DNA from: Bryobacterales bacterium
GTDB lineage: Bacteria > Acidobacteriota > Terriglobia > Bryobacterales > Bryobacteraceae
Length of the DNA stretch: 64,000 bases
Assembly (NCBI GenBank): GCA_016721425.1
Contig: JADKID010000038.1
Coordinates: forward strand, 434,001-498,000
Direction: 5' to 3'
The first letter of the stretch is position 1, and the number at the start of each line of letters is the position of its first letter. Positions 48,274-57,401 of this stretch are shown here, piece by piece. The notes under the pieces were generated by a model. The model had not been told where the DNA came from and searched no databases. It saw nothing but the letters and a program-made list of their open reading frames with translations. The translations under genes were made by a program, and so were the position numbers.

Positions 48274-48323
48274 GCCCTGAAAAGGCCGGCGTCGGCGGTT
48301 CAAGTCCGTCCCTGGCCACCATC
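48274..48323 (+). repeat. Right attachment-site repeat (attR), orphan tRNA-Phe 3' half
   Basis: Identical over 50 bases to 27034-27083 and in the same orientation. The 5' half of a tRNA is missing, so this is not a functional tRNA gene but a duplicated integration target. Confidence 0.9.
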
Positions 48324-48708
48324 CACATCGAGCACTCCTCCCTCCCGCCAACAACACAAGCCCGCCACGTTCCGGCGCATGCGGTCGATCTCATCAACCG
48401 TTTGAATTTGAAAACAGCGCCGGACCGCGATATAGTTGCTCTGGCCTTACTTGTGCAAGCGCTTGCGTTCGCTCCGGAAAGGCACGAGTTTGGCTGTCCT
48501 GGAGGCGGCGACGACATCATACCCGCGAAGTGCGCTCACCTATTCCACTCTGCGGAGCTCTCATGGCGTTCCGACATGCCACGACCAGCGCGCCAATCGC
48601 GCAGCCGAAGCCTGCCCACCGGCGGATGCGGTTTTCACAGCAGTTTCGGGTTGGGCGGGTTCGGCTCGGTTCCATCTCAGCAATTGCCATACACAAATTA
48701 GGATCACT
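48324..48708. other. Chromosomal flank and leader of the GH54 gene
   Basis: No gene seen. A sigma-70-like promoter at 48408-48436 would give a leader of about 265 bases before the ATG at 48709. Confidence 0.5.
48408..48436 (+). promoter_or_regulatory. Sigma-70-like promoter upstream of GH54 gene
   Basis: TTGAAA (48408-48413), 17-base spacer and TATAGT (48431-48436), close to consensus in an otherwise GC-rich stretch. Confidence 0.5.
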
Positions 48709-51700
48709 ATGAAAACGAGAATCAACTCCACGCTCCTGCTCGCACTGGTAGCCATACTGCTTGGTGCCACCTGGACGATAGCTGCACCGGCCGGGACGGC
48801 TCCGCCGCGCCCACAGGGCCCGTGCGATATTTACGCCGCAGCCGGCGCCCCCTGTGCCGCGGCCCACAGCAGTACCCGCGCGCTATACGCCTCCTACAAG
48901 GGCCCGCTCTATCAGGTCCTGCGCCAGTCCGATGGCAAGACCCTGGACATCGGCGTCGTCCCGCCCGCCGCCTCGCCGGTGCCGGATGCGGGCGGATACG
49001 CCAACGCCGCCGCGCAGGATGCCTTCTGCGCCAATACATACTGCTGGATCACCATCCTCTACGACCAATCGCCCAAGCGCAACCACCTCATCCAGGCGCC
49101 CCGCGGCGGATTTAGCGGCCCCGCCATGGGTGGCTTCAACAACCTGCCCGTTGCAGACATGGCGCCGGTTACGATCATGGGCCACAAGGTCTACGGCGTC
49201 TTCATCGCGCCGGGCATGGGCCTCCGGCAGAATGACACCAAGGGCACCGCGGTCGACGATCAGGCGGAGGGCCAGTACTGGGTCATCAACGGCCACCACT
49301 ACAACTCGGGTTGCTGCTTCGACTACGGCAACGCCGAAACGGACAGCCGCGACGATGGCAACGGCACCATGGAGACCACCTACTACGGCAACGCTACCGC
49401 CTGGTATCGGGGCAGCGGTAGTGGCCCGTGGATCATGACCGATCAGGAGAACAACCTCGTCGGTTGCGTCAACCCCGATGGTTCCAAGCTCTGCCCGAAC
49501 CTCCCCAGCATCACCTGGCGCTTCGTGACCGCGACGGCCGACGGCGAACCGCACCACTGGACCTCCATGGGCGGCGACGCCCAGAAGGGCGGCCTGAAGG
49601 TCATGTTCGACGGTCCGCGCATCAACGCCACCTATGACCCGATGCGCAAGCAGGGGGCCATCCTGCTTGGCAACGGCGGCGATAACAGCGTCGGCTCTCA
49701 GGGCACGTTCTATGAAGGTGCGATGACCGCTGCCGGCACCTTCCCTTCGCAGGAAACCAACCAGCAGATACAGGTCAACGTCGTGGCAGCCAAATACGAC
49801 GTACAGCGGCTGAGCCTCGCGCCGGCGTCGGCAACTGCCACTCCGCCCGGACTCCAGACGTTCACACCGGGTTCCTCGCAGGAAACCACCCTGACCTTCA
49901 CCAATACCACCGGCGCGCCCGTCAGCGGCGTCAAGCTGAGCATTGCCGCGCCCAGGCAGTGGACCGCAGTCGTTCCCGGCACCACCCAGGCGTCGTTTAC
50001 CATCCCGGACCCCGTCGCGCCCGGCGCCAGTGTGAACACCACCTTCAAGGTCACCTCCGGGCCGGCGGCCTTCAACGGCGATCTGGTGGGCAACGTCTCC
50101 TGGACCGATCCAAGTGGCAGGACTCACTCGGAATCCACGGCATCAAAGGTGCGGAACGTCAGCCCAATCAAGATCAACGAGTTCCGCGTCAGCGCCGGAA
50201 ATCCCCCCAACTCGACGAATTCGTTCGTCGAACTCCACAACGCCGGCGCCAGCACCGTCGACCTCTCCAACTGGACACTCACCCAGCACCCCACCCAACT
50301 GCCCATCTTCTCCTCGGTGAAGATCCCGGCGGCGACGAAACTCGCTCCCGGCGGTTTCTACCTGCTGGGCCTCTCAGACTCAGGCCTGGCGGTTGCTGTG
50401 CGCCCGGGCGAATCCACCATCCATGTCAGAAGCACCACCGGCATGTCGGTTGGCGATACGGTCGAGATCGATACAGGCTCCAGTGTGGAGACCCGCAAGA
50501 TCGCCAGCCTCGGCACGCCCGCCGGCAACCCGACCACTCTGTGGCAACCCCTCCCCGACGGTATGGTCATCACCATTCCCGCCGGTTCCACCAACGTGCC
50601 GGTCACCAGCGTCGCCGGTTTCGCTGTCGGCGAGAGAATCGCCTTGGGCTATGGCGCCACCTACCCCACCGTAGCCAAGGCCCTGGAACGCTATGAGGTG
50701 GCCACGGTCACCGCAGTGGGCAAGCCGGGTACGCAAGCGTGGCTGACCGCCGATGCGAAGGCTGGCGGCACCAATCTCAAGGTCTCATCCGTCGCCAACA
50801 TTTCACCCGGCGATAAGATCAGATTGGACATCGACAGCGCCGGCCATGGCATCGAGACCGTCACGGTGGCGCGAGTCGGCACCCAGTCGGTTCGGAACGC
50901 CTTCGCCGGTCCCCTCAAGGACACGGAACTGGGCACCGGCCTCGAACTCGCCGCACCGCTGAAGTTCACTCATGCCTCGAACATGCCCTTCAGCGTCCGG
51001 GGAACAGGCATTACGTTCCAGCCGGCGACGGCATTTGCCCACTCGAGCAACGAGCCGGTCCAGCCACTCGGAACCGGCATCCAGCTCGACAAGCCCCTGG
51101 CCCGGGCGCACGCCATAGACGCCGTCGTGCGGGATGCCGCGGTCACCACAGCCGGCTATCAAGGCTCGCCGGCGCCCAACCAGTGGTTCGGGGGCCCAGC
51201 CCTCTCCGCCAGCGCCGGCAATCTGGTGCTGCGGGACGCCGCCGGTCTGGTGGTGGACAGCCTGAACTACGGCCTCATGGTCGATCCCTGGGCCTCTGAG
51301 GGCTACCACGGCATCTCCGGGGCAGGGCAGGGCGGTTGCCTCGTGCCAGCCCCCGGCTTCCCTCGTCGCCCCGGACCTGCCGCCGCAGCCGCCGCCACCA
51401 ATCGAAGCGCAGGCCGCTTCCCGGACGGCGCCGATTCCGATAGCAACTGCAACGATTTCCTCCTGCAGCCCGCCACCACGCTGTCCACTGGCTCGGCCGC
51501 CGGCGCCAACAACATCAAAGTCGCCAGCGTTGCGGACTTCCAAGCTGGCCAGACCGTGCTGATCGACGTCGGAGCGGAGCTCGAAACTGCCGTCATCCAA
51601 ACAGTGGGTACGGCCGGCGCCTCCACAGTGGGTGCCGCCACCAACGCCGGCGCAACAGTAATCCCGGTGGCCAGCTCAATGGGCTTCACCGCCGGACAGC

Positions 51701-51945
51701 CCATCATCGTGGACAGTGGCGCCAACCGTGAGACGGCGGTGGTCGCCTCCGTCACCTTCGGATTCAGAAACTCCTCCATCACCGTCGCCGCGCCGCTCAC
51801 TCTGGCGCACGCAGCCGGTGCTCAGGTTTCAGGCACAGGCATCACATTGACTTCCGCCTTGACTAAGGCGCACGCCAGCGGGACTCAAGTGGCCCGAAGC
51901 CTGCCTACCCCAGGTGCGCCCAACCAGTATGCCCGGTCGAAGTAG
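48709..51945 (+). CDS. GH54 (AbfB-type) alpha-L-arabinofuranosidase with lamin-tail and repeat region
   Basis: 1078-residue secreted protein. After a signal peptide, residues about 35-365 form a GH54 catalytic domain: CDIYAAAGAPCAAAHS at the start, the vicinal cysteines and YGNAET in NSGCCFDYGNAETDS, the nucleophile region GTMETTYYG and the acid/base region GGDNSVGSQGTFYEG. The fungal CBM42 is absent. It is followed by a beta-sandwich linker (about 370-480), a lamin-tail domain opening INEFRVSAG...FVELHNAG (about 485-565), and degenerate repeats with G-x-x-V-x-I-D-x-G-x-x-x-E-T (about 565-745 and 925-1065). It should release arabinose from arabinan outside the cell. The ATG at 48709 has AGGATC upstream. 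It lies just outside the island but matches the island's arabinose theme. Confidence 0.88.
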   Translation: MKTRINSTLLLALVAILLGATWTIAAPAGTAPPRPQGPCDIYAAAGAPCAAAHSSTRALYASYKGPLYQVLRQSDGKTLDIGVVPPAASPVPDAGGYANAAAQDAFCANTYCWITILYDQSPKRNHLIQAPRGGFSGPAMGGFNNLPVADMAPVTIMGHKVYGVFIAPGMGLRQNDTKGTAVDDQAEGQYWVINGHHYNSGCCFDYGNAETDSRDDGNGTMETTYYGNATAWYRGSGSGPWIMTDQENNLVGCVNPDGSKLCPNLPSITWRFVTATADGEPHHWTSMGGDAQKGGLKVMFDGPRINATYDPMRKQGAILLGNGGDNSVGSQGTFYEGAMTAAGTFPSQETNQQIQVNVVAAKYDVQRLSLAPASATATPPGLQTFTPGSSQETTLTFTNTTGAPVSGVKLSIAAPRQWTAVVPGTTQASFTIPDPVAPGASVNTTFKVTSGPAAFNGDLVGNVSWTDPSGRTHSESTASKVRNVSPIKINEFRVSAGNPPNSTNSFVELHNAGASTVDLSNWTLTQHPTQLPIFSSVKIPAATKLAPGGFYLLGLSDSGLAVAVRPGESTIHVRSTTGMSVGDTVEIDTGSSVETRKIASLGTPAGNPTTLWQPLPDGMVITIPAGSTNVPVTSVAGFAVGERIALGYGATYPTVAKALERYEVATVTAVGKPGTQAWLTADAKAGGTNLKVSSVANISPGDKIRLDIDSAGHGIETVTVARVGTQSVRNAFAGPLKDTELGTGLELAAPLKFTHASNMPFSVRGTGITFQPATAFAHSSNEPVQPLGTGIQLDKPLARAHAIDAVVRDAAVTTAGYQGSPAPNQWFGGPALSASAGNLVLRDAAGLVVDSLNYGLMVDPWASEGYHGISGAGQGGCLVPAPGFPRRPGPAAAAAATNRSAGRFPDGADSDSNCNDFLLQPATTLSTGSAAGANNIKVASVADFQAGQTVLIDVGAELETAVIQTVGTAGASTVGAATNAGATVIPVASSMGFTAGQPIIVDSGANRETAVVASVTFGFRNSSITVAAPLTLAHAAGAQVSGTGITLTSALTKAHASGTQVARSLPTPGAPNQYARSK

Positions 51946-52303
51946 ACGGCCATTGAGGGTGTGCTGAGCGGAAGCCGCTGACGCTCGCGGGCCCTCCACG
52001 GGGCGCCGCGAGCGTCGGCCCCAGCTACCCGCGCGATTCCGCGTGGCATGTCCAGCGGCTTTGTGCCGTCCGCGGCGTACTGCCCTGTCGTTCGGGAAGC
52101 CGGAGACGTGCCTCATGCCTGCATGCAAGGCCCAAGCGGTGCCCGCACTCAAACTGTACCTATCGATCTTGCTTATGGGCGGGATCGGGAATTTGGATAG
52201 GGCGGCAACTCGAAACGCGCTAAACTCGCAGTCTCAACCCGCCGTGTGCGCGGCCCGCCCCTAGTTACCGGCAGATACCCCCCCCTCTGGAGGACCTGCT
52301 CAC
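51946..52303. other. Intergenic region with a long hairpin
   Basis: No gene recognised. A 14-base stem with one G-T pair (51977-51990 and 52006-52019) follows the GH54 stop by about 30 bases but lacks a T-run, so termination there would have to be Rho-dependent or hairpin-assisted. Confidence 0.5.
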
Positions 52304-53734
52304 TTGACGGATATGATCTGGCCGGTCGCCATTTTCATGGCGATCTCACTGTGTATTGGCCTGTACACATACACCAAGGTTCGAGGTTCGAGCGAGCAGT
52401 ACACGGTGGCGGGCAAGTCGATGCCGTTTCTCGTAATCGGCACCGCGCTGGCGGCGCAGGCGATTGACGGAAATGCGACGCTGGGCAACGCGTCGCTGAC
52501 ATTCTCGACGGGATTCTGGGCGGGGGCGGCGATACCGATTGGCCTGGCGGCCAGCCTGTTCATTGTGGGCCGGTATCTGGCGGCTCCTTTGAACGCGATG
52601 AACCTGCTGACGCTGCCGGAGTTTTTCTACCGGCGGTATGGCCGGACAGCGGAGCTGCTGGCGAGCCTGCTGACGATCGTGTGTTTCATCGTGCTGGTGG
52701 CCGGCAATCTCTCGGCGGTGGGCTGGATCCTCTCGGTCGTCACGGGCATGAGCTACAGCACCTGCCTGATTATCGGGACCTCGATCATCTTCCTCTATAC
52801 GATTGCGGGTGGCTTGCACGCGGCGATCTGGACGGATTTCTTCCAGATCCACGTGGCCATCATCGGGTTTCTGGCTGCGGCCGGCTTTGTGCTGTGGACG
52901 CGCGGATGGCCGGCGATTGCCGCGGGAGTGCCGGCGCAGACTATGAGCCTGACACAGCTCTCGACGCTGGGCGGGGGCGGGCTGGCGAACTGGGCCAACA
53001 TGATCTCGCTGGCGTTTGGGAATGCGATGGCGCTGGACTTTATGGAACGTGTCTTCTCCGCGAAGACGCCGGAGACGGCGCGGCGCGGGTGCTACTACGC
53101 GGGCGTGTGGACGCTGGTGATCGGCCTGTGCTCCTCGCTGCTGGGCCTGGCAGCCATCGCCAGCGTGGGGCAAGTGAATGACCCGCGCATGGTGCTGCCG
53201 GCGTTTGCCAGCCAGTTTCTGCCCTATTGGATTGGCGTGCTGGTGTTCATTGGGATCCTCGGGGCGTCCATGTCCACCGCGAACGGTGCGATGCTGGTGA
53301 TCTCGGTGGTGATGGCGCGCAACGTGTGGCATCGCTGGAGCGCGAGGGAGGTAACCGATTCCACCATGCTGTTCCTCTCGCGTGCCCTGGCGCTGCCCAC
53401 CGCGATTGCCGGGGCATGGATCGCCTGGGTGCGGCCCGAACCCGGATTGCTGCTGGTGGTTGCCTTTGACATCGTCTTCGCAGGCTGTGTCATCCCGCTG
53501 TTTTTGGGAGTCTACTGGAAGCGCGCCACGCAGGCGGGGGCGGTGGCGAGCATTGTGACAGGAACGCTGGCGCGCGCCATCTGCTACTTTGCCGTCCCCC
53601 CGGCTTGGGCAGGGCTCGATACCTTGCTGCCTCCCGTGCTGAGCGCGCTGGCGTTCTTCACCGTGAGCCTGGCCACCGCGCCATCCGCTGAATTTGCGAC
53701 TGAGGAGCTTTCTTGCGATACGCCATCTTTCTGA
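52304..53734 (+). CDS. Sodium:solute symporter family transporter
   Basis: 476-residue inner-membrane transporter of the SSS family with about 13 helices. Conserved blocks are YTVAGKSMPFLVIGTALAAQAIDGNATLGNAS, AGGLHAAIWTDFFQ and GILGASMSTANGAMLVISVV. Start is TTG at 52304 with TGGAGGA upstream; the ATG at 52313 is too far from it. Substrates include sugars, amino acids and organic acids, and nothing here fixes the choice. Its 3' end overlaps the next gene by 22 bases. Confidence 0.9.
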   Translation: MTDMIWPVAIFMAISLCIGLYTYTKVRGSSEQYTVAGKSMPFLVIGTALAAQAIDGNATLGNASLTFSTGFWAGAAIPIGLAASLFIVGRYLAAPLNAMNLLTLPEFFYRRYGRTAELLASLLTIVCFIVLVAGNLSAVGWILSVVTGMSYSTCLIIGTSIIFLYTIAGGLHAAIWTDFFQIHVAIIGFLAAAGFVLWTRGWPAIAAGVPAQTMSLTQLSTLGGGGLANWANMISLAFGNAMALDFMERVFSAKTPETARRGCYYAGVWTLVIGLCSSLLGLAAIASVGQVNDPRMVLPAFASQFLPYWIGVLVFIGILGASMSTANGAMLVISVVMARNVWHRWSAREVTDSTMLFLSRALALPTAIAGAWIAWVRPEPGLLLVVAFDIVFAGCVIPLFLGVYWKRATQAGAVASIVTGTLARAICYFAVPPAWAGLDTLLPPVLSALAFFTVSLATAPSAEFATEELSCDTPSF

Positions 53735-54711
53735 TCTGCCTGGGCCTGGGGGCGCAGGAAACACCGCCCGCGGCGGCCACCAAACAACGACCGGCGCGGC
53801 CGCCGAGACCGGGCGTAAAAGAAGTGCAGAAGCCGATGGACGCCTTCCAGCCGGATGTGGTGTTTCCGGTGCCGGGCGTGCCGGATTGGACGATCGACAC
53901 GCCGGACGGGGTCTGGGTTTCGAACGGACCGAAGAACTCGATTTCCAGGCTGGACGCCAAGACCAACACGGTGCTGGCGACGGTGACCGTGGGGCAGAAG
54001 CCTTGCAGCGGCATTGCGTACGGATTTGGCAGTTTGTGGGTGCCCAACTGCGGCGATAAGAGTGTCTCGCGCGTGGATGCGAAGACGGGCGCGGTGCTGG
54101 CGACGATCGCGGTGGGGCCGGCCAACTCCGAAGGCGGCATCGCGTGCTCCAAGGACGCGGCGTGGCTGCCGACGGGCGCGGCCGGCGACAAGGTGGCGCG
54201 GATCGATCCGAAGACCAACAAGGTGGTTGCCGAGGTGAGCGTGCCGGCGGGATCGCATACGGCGGATTTTGGCGAGGGGGCGGTTTGGGTGACCAACAGT
54301 AGCGGCAGTGTCGTTACGCGCATCGACCCCAAGAAGAACAAGGTGACAGACACGATCGAGGTGGGGCCGAAGCCGCGGTTTCTGGCGGTGGGCGAGGGGT
54401 TTGTGTGGACTCTGAATCAAGGCGACGGGACGGTCTCGAAGGTGGACCCGAAGTCGCGAAAGACAATCGCCACCATTCAGCTCGGCATTCCGGGCACGGG
54501 CGGCGAGATCTCGACGGGCGGGGGCGCGGTCTGGGTGACGGTGTTTCAGATCCCGATTACGCGCATTGACGCAAAGACAAACAAGGTGACCAGCCAGTTT
54601 GCAGGTCCGGGCGGCGATGCGATCCTGTTTGCGCACGGCTCGGTGTGGCTTTCGAACCTGCGCCAGCAGAACGTCTGGCGGATTGATCCGGCGAAGCTGG
54701 CCGCACAGTAG
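53713..54711 (+). CDS. Exported YVTN/Vgb-like beta-propeller protein
   Basis: 332-residue secreted protein with a signal peptide followed by seven repeats of the form ISRLDAKTNTVLATVTVG / VARIDPKTNKVVAEVSVP, each introduced by G-x-x-W-V-x-N. This is the YVTN or virginiamycin-B-lyase-like propeller. The lyase catalytic residues are not evident, so it is probably a binding or electron-transfer accessory protein. Start is TTG at 53713 inside the symporter gene, with GAGGAG upstream, and the molybdenum hydroxylase genes follow within 10 bases, suggesting one operon. Confidence 0.83.
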   Translation: MRYAIFLICLGLGAQETPPAAATKQRPARPPRPGVKEVQKPMDAFQPDVVFPVPGVPDWTIDTPDGVWVSNGPKNSISRLDAKTNTVLATVTVGQKPCSGIAYGFGSLWVPNCGDKSVSRVDAKTGAVLATIAVGPANSEGGIACSKDAAWLPTGAAGDKVARIDPKTNKVVAEVSVPAGSHTADFGEGAVWVTNSSGSVVTRIDPKKNKVTDTIEVGPKPRFLAVGEGFVWTLNQGDGTVSKVDPKSRKTIATIQLGIPGTGGEISTGGGAVWVTVFQIPITRIDAKTNKVTSQFAGPGGDAILFAHGSVWLSNLRQQNVWRIDPAKLAAQ

Positions 54712-54720
54712 ACTCCACGG

Positions 54721-55179
54721 ATGCCATACAAATTTCAGCTCAATGGGAAACAGGTGACGCTCGATGTCCCGGCGGAGATGCCTCTATTGTGGGCGTTGCG
54801 CGATGAATTGAATCTGTGCGGGACCAAGTTCGGCTGCGGCGCCGGCCTGTGCGGGGCGTGCACGGTGCACCAGGATGGAGTGCCGATCCGCGCCTGCGTC
54901 ACACCGGTCTCGATGGTGGCGGGCAAGAGGGTGACAACCATCGAAGGGTTGTCCGCTGACGGCGCCCATGCGCTGCAACGGGCGTGGGTGGAGATGGATG
55001 TGCCGCAATGCGGGTATTGCCAGGCGGGGCAGATCATGACCGCGGCTGCGTTGCTGGCGAAGAAGCCAAAGCCCACCGATGCCGATATTGACGAGGCGAT
55101 GAACGGCAATCTGTGCCGTTGCGCGACGTACCTGCGCATCCGGAAAGCGATCCACAGGGCGGCGGAGTTGACCAAATGA
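54721..55179 (+). CDS. [2Fe-2S] subunit of a molybdenum hydroxylase (IorA-like)
   Basis: 152-residue iron-sulfur subunit of the xanthine oxidase family. The plant-type ferredoxin cluster ligands are in CGTKFGCGAGLCGAC, and the second [2Fe-2S] cluster is held by QCGYCQAGQ and NLCRCATYLRI. It passes electrons from the molybdenum subunit to an outside acceptor. Its TGA overlaps the ATG of the large subunit. The pair lacks the FAD subunit, as in isoquinoline 1-oxidoreductase and aldehyde dehydrogenases of that type. Confidence 0.95.
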   Translation: MPYKFQLNGKQVTLDVPAEMPLLWALRDELNLCGTKFGCGAGLCGACTVHQDGVPIRACVTPVSMVAGKRVTTIEGLSADGAHALQRAWVEMDVPQCGYCQAGQIMTAAALLAKKPKPTDADIDEAMNGNLCRCATYLRIRKAIHRAAELTK

Positions 55180-57401
55180 GGCGGCCCGTAGAGAATCAGG
55201 GTCCGGGACTGGAGCGGCGGTTCTTTCTGCGAGTCTCGCTCGTGGCGGGAGGCGCGATGCTATTGGGCGGGGGTACGTCGGCAGTGGCGCAAGCGCCGGC
55301 GCAGGCTGGCGGGCGGCGTCCGCAGGCGGTGCCGAAGCCGAGCGCGTTTGTGCAGATCGACGCGAACGGGACGGTCACCTTGATGGCCAAGAATCCGGAG
55401 ATGGGCCAGGGGATCAAGACGGCGCTGCCGATGATTCTGGCCGAGGAACTGGATCTGGACTGGAAGATGGTGAAGGTGGTGCAGGCGGATCTGGACGAGG
55501 CGAAGTATGGGTCGCAATCAGCCGGCGGGAGCCGCTCCACTCCGAACAACTGGGACCTGCTGCGGCGGGTGGGCGCATCGGCACGGTGGATGCTGGTGCA
55601 GGCGGCGGCGCAGAGTTGGGGCGTGGCCGAGGGGGAGTGCTCCACGGAACTGGGGCGGGTGATGCATCCTGCCAGCGGCCGCAGTTTTGGGTATGGCGAA
55701 CTGGCGGCCAAGGCGGCGGCGCTGCCGGTGCCCGACGGCGCTGTAGCGAAGCCCAAAGACGCCAAGGACTACAAGATCATCGGCAAATCCATGCCCACGG
55801 TGGATCTGCCGGCGATGGTGTCGGGCAAGCCGATCTACAGCATCGACTTCAAGCTGCCTGGCATGCTCTATGCGGTATTTGAAAAGTGCCCGGTGTTTGG
55901 CGGCAAGGCGGTGCGCGCCAACCTGGAGGAGATCCAGGCGATGCCGGGCATTCGCCACGCGTTTCTGGTGGAGGGCAATGGCGACCTCACCAGCCTGGTG
56001 AGCGGGGTGGCGATTGTCGCGACGAAGTGGTGGTATGCCAACCAGGCGCGGAAGAGCCTGAAGGTGGAGTGGGAAGAAGGGCCCACGGTGGCGCACTCAA
56101 GCGCGGGTTATGCGGCGAAGGCCGAGGAGTTGTTTGGACAGAAGCCCGCTTTCACGATCCGGAAGGACGGCGATGTGGAGGCAGCGCTGGCCGGCGCGGC
56201 AAAAACGGTGGACGCGAAATACACGTTCCCGTTTATCTCCCATGCCCAACTGGAGCCGGGCAATTGCACGGCGCAGTATCAGGATGGCAAGTTGGAGATC
56301 TGGGCTCCCAGCCAGACGCCAGGCCGCGGGCAGCAGATGGCGGCGCAGGCGCTGGGGCTGAAGAACACCGATGTGACGGTGCACCAGTTGCGCACCGGCG
56401 GCGGTTTTGGCCGGCGGCTGGCCAATGATTATCTGGTGGAAGCATCCTGGATCGCGAAGCAGATTCCAGGCGTGCCGGTGAAGCTGCTGTGCTCGCGGGA
56501 AGACGACATGCGGCACGACTTCTATCGTCCTGGCGGGTATCAGCACCTGCGGGGCGGCGTGGATGCGAGCGGCAGGATCGTCGGCTGGCACGATCACTTT
56601 GTGAGTTTCGGCGTGGGGGAGAAGTTCGTCTCGTCTTCCAATATCTCGCCGGCGGACTTTCCGGCGCAGTTCGTTCCGAACTTCGCCGTGGAGGCGACGT
56701 TGATTCCTACGGGCGTACCGACGGGCCCGCTGCGTGCGCCGCGCAGCAACTCGCTGGCGTGGGTGATCCACTCATTCCTTGACGAGCTGGCGTATGCCGC
56801 GGGCAAGGACCCGGTGCAGTTTCGCCTGGATCTGCTGGGCGAGCCGCGCGTGGTGGGCAAGGGCATGGAGGCCTACGATGCGGGACGCATGCGGGCGTGC
56901 CTGGAACTGGTGGCGGAGAAGAGCGGCTGGGGCAAGCGGAAATTGCCGAAGGGCACAGGCCTGGGCGTGGGCTTTCACTATAGCCACTCCGGATACTTCG
57001 CCGAGGTGGCGGAGGTGAGTGTCGATGCCAACAGCCGTGTGAAGGTGAACAAGGTATGGGCGGTTGGCGATGTGGGCAGCCACATCATCCATCCGAGCAG
57101 CGCGCTGAATCAGGTGCAGGGTGCGGTGATCGACGGCCTCAGTGAATTGATGGCGCAGGAGATCACGATTGAGAAGGGCCGGACGGTGCAGAGCAACTAC
57201 CATCAGCACCAGATGGTGCGCATGAAGCAGGCTCCGCCGGAGATCGAGGTGCACTTCATTCGGAGTAACCATCCGCCCACGGGCTTGGGTGAGCCGCCGC
57301 TGCCGCCGCTGCTGCCGGCCGTGGCCAACGCGATCTTTGCGGCGTGCGGGAAGAGGGTAAGGACGTTGCCGCTGGCCAAGGAAGGGTTCCGTTGGGCGTG
57401 A
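55176..57401 (+). CDS. Molybdopterin-binding subunit of a molybdenum hydroxylase (IorB-like)
   Basis: 741-residue large subunit of the xanthine oxidase family with a Tat-like N-terminus (ERRFFLRVSLVAGGAML), so the complex is periplasmic. Molybdopterin-binding segments include VTLMAKNPEMGQG, QLRTGGGFGRRLANDYLVEA and GPLRAPRSNS, and the active-site glutamate region is GLGEPPLPPLLPAVANA. Like IorB and related aldehyde dehydrogenases it has duplicated cofactor-binding regions and no FAD subunit. No cytochrome partner gene follows; the upstream propeller may be an accessory. Substrate unknown (N-heterocycles or aldehydes). Confidence 0.93.
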   Translation: MRRPVENQGPGLERRFFLRVSLVAGGAMLLGGGTSAVAQAPAQAGGRRPQAVPKPSAFVQIDANGTVTLMAKNPEMGQGIKTALPMILAEELDLDWKMVKVVQADLDEAKYGSQSAGGSRSTPNNWDLLRRVGASARWMLVQAAAQSWGVAEGECSTELGRVMHPASGRSFGYGELAAKAAALPVPDGAVAKPKDAKDYKIIGKSMPTVDLPAMVSGKPIYSIDFKLPGMLYAVFEKCPVFGGKAVRANLEEIQAMPGIRHAFLVEGNGDLTSLVSGVAIVATKWWYANQARKSLKVEWEEGPTVAHSSAGYAAKAEELFGQKPAFTIRKDGDVEAALAGAAKTVDAKYTFPFISHAQLEPGNCTAQYQDGKLEIWAPSQTPGRGQQMAAQALGLKNTDVTVHQLRTGGGFGRRLANDYLVEASWIAKQIPGVPVKLLCSREDDMRHDFYRPGGYQHLRGGVDASGRIVGWHDHFVSFGVGEKFVSSSNISPADFPAQFVPNFAVEATLIPTGVPTGPLRAPRSNSLAWVIHSFLDELAYAAGKDPVQFRLDLLGEPRVVGKGMEAYDAGRMRACLELVAEKSGWGKRKLPKGTGLGVGFHYSHSGYFAEVAEVSVDANSRVKVNKVWAVGDVGSHIIHPSSALNQVQGAVIDGLSELMAQEITIEKGRTVQSNYHQHQMVRMKQAPPEIEVHFIRSNHPPTGLGEPPLPPLLPAVANAIFAACGKRVRTLPLAKEGFRWA

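Larger units (their letters stand above)
27034..48323. mobile_element. Putative integrated genomic island at tRNA-Phe (21.24 kb)
   Basis: The segment is delimited by perfect 50-bp direct repeats; the left one completes tRNA-Phe and the right one is an orphan 3' tRNA half. It carries a plasmid-type RepA, a MNT-HEPN toxin-antitoxin pair, a GIY-YIG protein, a seven-gene catabolic operon and a set of hemicellulose/arabinan enzymes, plus at least three dead gene fragments. No integrase, excisionase or conjugation gene is visible, so the element is probably immobile now or moved by a recombinase encoded elsewhere. The repeats are seen directly; the mobile-element interpretation is inferred from established tRNA-island biology. 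Confidence 0.8.

Noticed and set aside
48255..48323. Second tRNA-Phe gene
   Set aside because: Only the 3' half is present; there is no acceptor 5' strand or D-arm.
48176..48520. Minus-strand open frame across attR with an ARDGLEPPTPAFSG-like stretch
   Set aside because: This is the antisense translation of the tRNA 3' half, not a protein family.
51977..52019. Intrinsic terminator after the GH54 gene
   Set aside because: The stem is strong but no T-run follows.
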